From assembly GCA_016928395.1 (NCBI GenBank), contig JAFGKV010000147.1, forward strand, positions 62,001-126,000: a DNA stretch of 64,000 nucleotides. The letters are read 5' to 3'. Numbering within the stretch: the first letter of the stretch is position 1; each line of letters begins with the position of its first letter. A program made the translations under genes and the position numbers. Below the pieces are notes generated by a model. That model ran no database searches and was not told the origin of the DNA. It saw only the letters and a list, made by a program, of their open reading frames with translations. Below are positions 61,604-64,000 of this stretch, piece after piece. Origin of the DNA: Candidatus Fermentibacterota bacterium (GTDB lineage: Bacteria > JAFGKV01).

Positions 61604-62911
61604 TCAGGCGCCCACCACGCTGATGTCGTTCAGGAGTATCGAAGGGTCTTGGAACACGCTTCCGGTGTAGTGGAGGCCGCTCTCGACCGCGACAGCCTTT
61701 GAGAGCATGTCGTAGACATTGCCCGCCATCATGCCGTCCTTTACCCGGCCCACGATTTCGCCGTTCTCTACATACAGCCCCGGATTCAAGCCCACCGAGA
61801 GATCGCCATTGAGTATGTTGCCGGAATGGGCTCCCAGAAGACCGTGCACAATCACGCCCCGGTCGATCATGGAGAGCATCTCCTCAAAGGATTTCGCTCC
61901 CGGCTGGAAGTTGGCATAGGAGAGGCTGGGGGAGGGGCTCAGAGAGATCTTGTCTCCGCCCCACATGCCTCCTCGAAATCCCGTTCCCAGAGGTTTCTCA
62001 CTCAGTTTCGCAGCGTAATCCAGGTTGTTGTAGGCGCTGGTGAACACACCGTTCTCGAAGATAGGCACCCGTCGGGTCTGCACGCCCTCGTCGTCAAAGA
62101 GCCTTCTGTCGGCGTGTGCCGTCGTGGGATCACTGATGAGAGACAGGAGAGAAGAAATGACCTGCTGCCCCTTCTTGTTCATTAGCGGCGAGATCTTCTC
62201 GTGAAAGGCCTTGGCAGAGGCAGCGGAACCCAACCTCCAGGTGAAGGCGTACAGCACATCGGGGAGCACGAGGACCTTCATTCTTCCCTCGCCTATCTTT
62301 ATCTCGGGAAGAGAGTCCCTGAAGAAGCCCAACGTTCTTTTCACATCAGGTTCGTGGATAACGGCCTTTGACCTCCCACGGAAGACGTTGCCGATATCTG
62401 TGCTGGAACCGGGATACATCACCAGGCCCATTCGGTACACCTCGGAATCCTTCTGCATCAGATTCGCGCCGGAGGTATTCCTGATGGTTATCTCGGTTGT
62501 TCCACACCCGGCTCTAAGGCTGACGATCCCCCGGGTTACTCCGCCGTAGAGGGCCTCAAGCTCCTCGATCTGCTCTCGCAGCTCGGGAAACCCCATTCCT
62601 TCGATCGTGTCATCGTATTCCTCCGTGAATTCAAGAGCGCCAGACTCAGGGAAATCGAAACCGGCTTCTACGCCGGCTTCCAGGGAAGCCAGAGCATTGT
62701 CCACAAGCTCTTCACGGTTGATCAGGTTCTTCGTGTAGGCCATTCCCGTCTTGCCGTTTTTGATCACCCTGAGCGATACGCCGGACTGGATCGAGGCCGA
62801 CACAGCATTCACCGAGCCATTGGTCTTCTCCATCTCCGTTGACTTGGTTCGAATGCCAAACACCTCAGCTCTGCAGCCGCGGCTTTCTGAGATCTCCAAA
62901 AGCTTGTCCAT
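61604..62911 (-). CDS. TldE/PmbA-like metalloprotease partner
   Basis: A 435-residue protein of the TldD/PmbA family, the partner that lacks the metal-binding HExxxH. ATG 62911 overlaps the upstream tldD stop by one base (TAATG) and starts MDKLLEISESRGCRAEVFGI. Later parts show SGVSLRVIKNGKTGMAYTKN, VQTRRVPIFENGVFTSAYNN and the family C-terminus DPSILLNDISVVGA. With TldD it forms a heterodimeric protease that in E. coli trims microcin B17 precursor and degrades unfolded peptides. No RiPP gene is visible here. Confidence 0.9.
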   Translation of the reverse strand: MDKLLEISESRGCRAEVFGIRTKSTEMEKTNGSVNAVSASIQSGVSLRVIKNGKTGMAYTKNLINREELVDNALASLEAGVEAGFDFPESGALEFTEEYDDTIEGMGFPELREQIEELEALYGGVTRGIVSLRAGCGTTEITIRNTSGANLMQKDSEVYRMGLVMYPGSSTDIGNVFRGRSKAVIHEPDVKRTLGFFRDSLPEIKIGEGRMKVLVLPDVLYAFTWRLGSAASAKAFHEKISPLMNKKGQQVISSLLSLISDPTTAHADRRLFDDEGVQTRRVPIFENGVFTSAYNNLDYAAKLSEKPLGTGFRGGMWGGDKISLSPSPSLSYANFQPGAKSFEEMLSMIDRGVIVHGLLGAHSGNILNGDLSVGLNPGLYVENGEIVGRVKDGMMAGNVYDMLSKAVAVESGLHYTGSVFQDPSILLNDISVVGA

Positions 62912-64000
62912 TACGCGCCTCCGATCACCATGGAGCGGATAAGAACGCTGGGTCCTCCGGAACCGCTCTTTATGTTCAGTTGACCCTTGCCGCATCCCCC
63001 CCGTTCGCCGAGCTGCATGGTGTTGTCCGTCGCCTCCATGTTTTTCAGGGTCTTGAACAGGTTTCCCATGATGTTGATGTCGCGGATCATCTCCCGGATC
63101 TGGCCGTTCTTCACGATGTACCCGTACTGGGCGCCGAATGTGAAGTTCTCGCCTGAAGTCTGGCCCCCCTTGGCATCACAGAGATAGAGCCCGTCGCCAA
63201 GCCTGCTTAACAGCTCTTCAAAGCTCATCTCGCCTTTCTCGAGGTAGATGGTCCCCATGCGGACAATCGGTTCGAACCGGTGATCCTCGGCAACGGCGTG
63301 CCCTGACACAGGTTCACCGAATTCGGCTGCGGTCCTGCGGGAATGAAGCCTGCCCCTGAGTACGCCGCGTACCATCAGGGGAGTTCTTCTGACGGGAGTT
63401 CCCTCGTCATCATACTTGTAGAAACCAACCTGATTCGGGATGGTCGAGTCGGCGATGATTGTGACCTGTTCGCTGCCGATCGTGGCGCCCAGCGACATCT
63501 TCTCGCGAAGGGGAGGATTGTCCTCGATGATGTCAGCTTCGCTGAAGTGGCCGAAGGCTTCGTGGACGAACACTCCGGCAAGGTCGGGGTTTATTACCAC
63601 ATCGTATGTGCCGCCCCTCACGGGTGATGCGTCAAGAAGCTCCTTGGCCAGTTCTGCCCGTCGCAGGAATACATCGTCCCTGTCCCTGAGGGACGCCATT
63701 CCGTTGGCTCCGCCCACTGAAGCGCGGATGTTCTGGATGAGCTCGCCGCGCCGGGCAACGACCTCTCCACCGATACTCACGGTACAGACGCGCTCTCTGA
63801 TCGAGGCTCCCTCGGACGAGACAAAGAACTTCTCCCTGTCAACCTCGCTGTAGGTCATGGTGGTACTGGCTATCTCGGGTTGGGAGAGCATAATGCCGTT
63901 GTACATCTTCAACAGAGCTATCTTCTCCCCCAGGGGAGACTTCGCAGGGTCTCCGCGAAGGTCTGGCTCTACGCAATCCTGCGCCGGCTCCACCGGTGCC
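62911..64000 (-). CDS. tldD: TldD-like zinc metalloprotease, N-terminus beyond window
   Basis: About 363 codons of a TldD-family protein; the N-terminal 100 or so residues lie past the right edge, since the frame stays open to position 64000. The metal-binding motif HEAFGHFSEAD is in VFVHEAFGHFSEADII, the family's HExxxH. GGTYDVVINPDLAGVF and FTFGAQYGYIVKNGQIREMI follow, and the C-terminus is VLIRSMVIGGA, typical of TldD. It is the catalytic subunit working with TldE, whose gene overlaps its stop by one base. The GTG at 63993 is simply the first in-frame start codon in view and not the true start. Confidence 0.9.
   Translation of the reverse strand, partial: APVEPAQDCVEPDLRGDPAKSPLGEKIALLKMYNGIMLSQPEIASTTMTYSEVDREKFFVSSEGASIRERVCTVSIGGEVVARRGELIQNIRASVGGANGMASLRDRDDVFLRRAELAKELLDASPVRGGTYDVVINPDLAGVFVHEAFGHFSEADIIEDNPPLREKMSLGATIGSEQVTIIADSTIPNQVGFYKYDDEGTPVRRTPLMVRGVLRGRLHSRRTAAEFGEPVSGHAVAEDHRFEPIVRMGTIYLEKGEMSFEELLSRLGDGLYLCDAKGGQTSGENFTFGAQYGYIVKNGQIREMIRDINIMGNLFKTLKNMEATDNTMQLGERGGCGKGQLNIKSGSGGPSVLIRSMVIGGA

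Overview
The window reads as chromosomal DNA of a GC-rich, Gram-negative, probably uncultivated bacterium. Outer-membrane biology is clear: an RND/TolC efflux set, lipoproteins with lipoboxes, SLH repeats and peptidoglycan-binding and amidase proteins. No rRNA, tRNA or decisive marker is visible, so I do not name a phylum. The mix (cyanophycin synthetase, FlgT/LPP20-like envelope proteins, CHASE2 cyclase, repeat-rich intergenic DNA) resembles deep-branching candidate phyla more than any model lineage; this is inference.

Layout. 0-5.7 kb: a PAS/GAF hybrid histidine kinase, then on the minus strand a PHP-type tyrosine phosphatase with a coupled ECF sigma/anti-sigma pair. 6-10.2 kb: a secreted transglutaminase-like/TPR protein and a CHASE2 adenylate/guanylate cyclase. 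10.3-13.3 kb: a DEAD-box helicase and YchF. 13.3-24.2 kb: a polysaccharide locus (Wzy/O-antigen-ligase-like protein, three GT4s, a methyltransferase, a GT39-like membrane transferase, an ABC exporter with two ATPases, a small membrane protein), mostly joined by stop/start overlaps. 24.2-24.96 kb: a block of palindromic and tandem repeats. 24.9-35.4 kb (minus): a GT4 and a seven-gene envelope cluster (TPR/SLH lipoprotein, FlgT-N-like, two LPP20/FlgP-like paralogues of which one carries a long coiled coil, a TPR protein, an AMIN amidase, and a TPR/peptidoglycan-binding/FlgO-CsgG-like/FlgT-C-like protein). 35.8-41.7 kb: a PTS IIA protein, then on the minus strand ferredoxin, a SpeD-fold protein without catalytic residues, cyanophycin synthetase and a Helicase_C_3-like protein. 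41.9-46.8 kb: a winged-helix protein and MetRS, divergent from HypF. 47-48.2 kb: an FmdB zinc ribbon and a secreted protein interrupted by an in-frame UGA followed by a bacterial SECIS-like hairpin. 48.6-56.8 kb: an orphan ParA and a TetR-controlled TolC/MFP/RND operon with a readable promoter and operator. 57.1-61.1 kb: a ribose-type ABC importer. 61.6-64 kb: TldE and a partial TldD.

Most notable are the UGA-containing ORF with its SECIS-like hairpin, the FlgO/P/T-like envelope cluster with no flagellar genes in sight, the catalytically dead SpeD relative beside cphA, and palindromes of one family placed between convergent genes.
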